Assembly (NCBI GenBank): GCA_031178645.1
Contig: JAPSIP010000092.1
Coordinates: forward strand, 1-6,348
Source of the DNA: Paracoccus sp. (in: a-proteobacteria)
GTDB lineage: Bacteria > Pseudomonadota > Alphaproteobacteria > Rhodobacterales > Rhodobacteraceae
DNA length: 6,348 nt
Direction of reading: 5' to 3'
The position numbers and the translations under genes were made by a program. Every line of letters begins with the position of its first letter. Positions within the stretch are counted from its first letter, which is position 1. Shown here piece by piece: positions 5,557-6,348 of this stretch. The notes under the pieces were generated by a model that made no database searches, was not told where the DNA came from, and was given only the letters and a program-made list of their open reading frames with translations.

Positions 5557-6107
5557 GCCGTTTTCCACTTGATTGAACAACCCATTGACGGAACCTGGTT
5601 TTCTGGACCATGTCCAGTGGCGGCGATCTGCAGCATGGCTTCCAGCAATTCGCGCCGCGACTTGGCCGGGCCTGCTGTCCGTGTCGATGCATCGAACCTG
5701 CCACGATATTGCAGGCGACCATCCGCGTTGTAGCCGAAGAAGTCGGGTGTGCATTCTGCACCATAGGCCCGCGCGACGGCCTGAGATTCGTCGTAGAGAT
5801 AGGGGAAGGTGAAACCCTGACGTCGGGCCTCGACCCTCATCTGATCGTGTCCATCCTGCGGATAGTCCGCAACATTATTGGCCGAGATCGCCACAACGCC
5901 GATGCCGGCTGCCTGCATCTCGCGCGCATCGCGGACAATGCGGTCGATGATCGACTGGACGTAAGGACAATGGTTGCAAATGAACATCACAAGCGTGCCA
6001 CAAGGGCCGGCAACATACGCTAAGCGGTAGTTCTTGCCATCGGTGCCTGGCAGCACAAAATCGTGCCACGACGCGCCAAAGTCGCAAACAGGTGGTGAGA
6101 CTGGCAT
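5553..6107 (-). CDS. PRX_like1-type thioredoxin-family (AhpC/TSA-like) protein
   Basis: Thioredoxin-fold protein of 184 residues, from the peroxiredoxin-like group often annotated simply as thioredoxin family protein. The N-terminus VCDFGASWHDFVLPGTDGK resembles an AhpC/TSA start. The active-site region MFICNHCPYV carries Cys44 and Cys47 as CxxC. The segment VVAISANNVADYPQD follows, then TFPYLYDESQAVARAYGAEC with TPDFFGYN (residues about 109-137), and GCSIKWK at the C-terminus with Cys177. The start at 6107 is favoured over the longer frame (open to 6164) because a perfect AGGAGG (complement of 6113-6118) lies 5 bases before it. No signal peptide is seen, so it is probably cytoplasmic. Its role is unproven; thiol-disulfide exchange or peroxide reduction is inferred from the fold. 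Its TGA overlaps the gph ATG by 4 bases, implying translational coupling. An IS30-like element starts not far upstream. Confidence 0.9.
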   Translation of the reverse strand: MPVSPPVCDFGASWHDFVLPGTDGKNYRLAYVAGPCGTLVMFICNHCPYVQSIIDRIVRDAREMQAAGIGVVAISANNVADYPQDGHDQMRVEARRQGFTFPYLYDESQAVARAYGAECTPDFFGYNADGRLQYRGRFDASTRTAGPAKSRRELLEAMLQIAATGHGPENQVPSMGCSIKWKTA

Positions 6108-6130
6108 TGAAGCCTCCTGATCCTGGCACG

Positions 6131-6159
6131 ATCTTGTGAAAGCAGAGGTGGAATGACAA
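6131..6159 (-). promoter_or_regulatory. Candidate promoter of the PRX_like1-gph operon
   Basis: Read on the minus strand, TTGTCA (complement of 6154-6159) matches the -35 consensus at five of six positions. After a 17-base spacer, CAAGAT (complement of 6131-6136) is a weak -10 with three matches. Transcription would start close to the AGGAGG ribosome binding site and give a short leader. The AT-rich block further upstream (6190-6213) offers alternative -10-like sequences, so this is only the best-spaced candidate. Confidence 0.35.
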
Positions 6160-6189
6160 CCCAAGTAATCGTCGCAGCTCCATGTGTTC

Positions 6190-6213
6190 CATAATACAGA
6201 TTATGCTTATAAT
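6190..6213. repeat. Alternating ATAAT/ATTAT half-sites, possible operator
   Basis: CATAAT (6190-6195) and ATTATG (6200-6205) form a perfect inverted repeat around ACAG. The same ATTAT (6200-6204) pairs again with ATAAT (6209-6213) around GCTT. The three half-sites therefore repeat every 9 bases with alternating orientation, in an AT-rich island unlike the GC-rich surroundings. This could be a regulator binding site or simply promoter AT-richness. A TATAAT hexamer (6208-6213) reads on the plus strand, but without a convincing -35. Confidence 0.35.
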
Positions 6214-6228
6214 ATGTACCACTCGGCA

Positions 6229-6245
6229 CATTCCATTCTGGAATG
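6229..6245. repeat. 7-bp inverted repeat ahead of the transposase, possibly at or near the IS left end
   Basis: CATTCCA (6229-6235) and TGGAATG (6239-6245) are perfect reverse complements separated by TTC. The palindrome lies about 40 bases before the transposase ATG, where an IS30-family left end would be expected. It may be part of the terminal inverted repeat, a transposase or repressor site, or an RNA hairpin that limits read-through into the transposase. The partner end lies outside the window, so the element boundary cannot be fixed. Confidence 0.35.
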
Positions 6246-6348
6246 CATCACCCGATAGTTTCCTGAACCACTTCAGGAGGATGTGATGAGGCGCCCTTTC
6301 ACCAACCTGACGCTGGACGAACGCCGCGTGATAGCGCGTATGTTGCAG
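6231..6348 (+). mobile_element. Left part of a probable IS30-family insertion sequence (boundary approximate)
   Basis: Inferred from the IS30-like transposase start at 6286 together with the palindrome at 6229-6245 about 40-57 bases upstream, the usual distance between an IS30 left end and its transposase. The exact left boundary, the right end and any target duplication cannot be seen. The element reads away from the PRX_like1-gph operon. Confidence 0.4.
6286..6348 (+). CDS. IS30-family transposase, first 21 codons only (cut by window end)
   Basis: From ATG 6286 the frame is open to the last base and encodes MRRPFTNLTLDERRVIARML plus Gln. The pattern RPFTNLTLDERR resembles the N-terminus of IS30-type transposases, where it precedes a helix-turn-helix that recognises the inverted repeats. 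A perfect AGGAGG (6275-6280) lies 5 bases before the start, and another ATG at 6281 is immediately followed by a stop. The DDE catalytic domain is outside the window, so intactness cannot be judged. Family assignment rests on 21 residues and on memory of similar proteins; another helix-turn-helix protein is possible. Confidence 0.65.
   Translation, partial: MRRPFTNLTLDERRVIARMLQ

Noticed and set aside
5603..5617. Inverted repeat CTGGAC-CAT-GTCCAG
   Set aside because: It lies inside the PRX_like1 coding sequence near the C-terminus and is explained by codon content; it is short and not near a gene end that needs a terminator.
1..6348. CRISPR array, tRNA, rRNA, phage or defence system
   Set aside because: No regularly spaced repeats, no cloverleaf-like sequence and no nuclease, methylase or helicase gene; the coding space is taken up by metabolic, transport and redox genes plus one transposase start.

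Overview
The window looks like chromosomal DNA from a GC-rich alphaproteobacterium, most likely Rhodobacteraceae and plausibly Paracoccus or a relative. The grounds are the strong G/C third-position bias, the protein families present (PntB, DUF3422, a TIGR01244 sulfur transferase, a PRX_like1 thioredoxin-fold protein) and an IS30-type transposase start. No RNA gene, CRISPR array, phage gene or recognisable defence system was seen. The genus is inferred from familiarity, not from a search.

Left part, plus strand: the window opens inside pntB, the beta subunit of proton-translocating transhydrogenase, which ends at 921 and is followed by a strong hairpin. After about 200 bases comes an NCS1-family nucleobase/hydantoin-type symporter (1123-2556). 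Eleven bases later a DUF3422 membrane protein starts at a GTG (2568-3875), probably as part of the same transcript. Next are a 24-residue lipoprotein (3936-4010) and, 12 bases after it, an ArsC/Spx-like CxxC protein (4023-4364).

Right part, minus strand: a TIGR01244 sulfur transferase-like gene (4368-4793) converges on the ArsC-like gene with only 3 bases between the stop codons. A hairpin covers the end of the ArsC-like gene and may serve both directions. Upstream lies a two-gene unit read leftwards: a PRX_like1 thioredoxin-fold protein (5553-6107), whose stop overlaps the start of a phosphoglycolate phosphatase-type HAD hydrolase (4876-5556) as ATGA.

Right edge: an AT-rich regulatory-looking patch with spaced ATAAT/ATTAT half-sites is followed by the first 21 codons of an IS30-like transposase on the plus strand, cut by the window end. 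An insertion element therefore sits just upstream of the PRX_like1-gph operon.

Three of the genes carry thiol-active-site signatures (ArsC-like, TIGR01244, PRX_like1), so thiol or sulfur redox chemistry is a recurring theme, with NADPH supply by PntAB to the left. That is gene neighbourhood only and does not demonstrate a pathway. The least described parts are the 24-residue lipoprotein and the permease-DUF3422 pair, in which DUF3422 has a CorA-like topology without a visible GMN signature.
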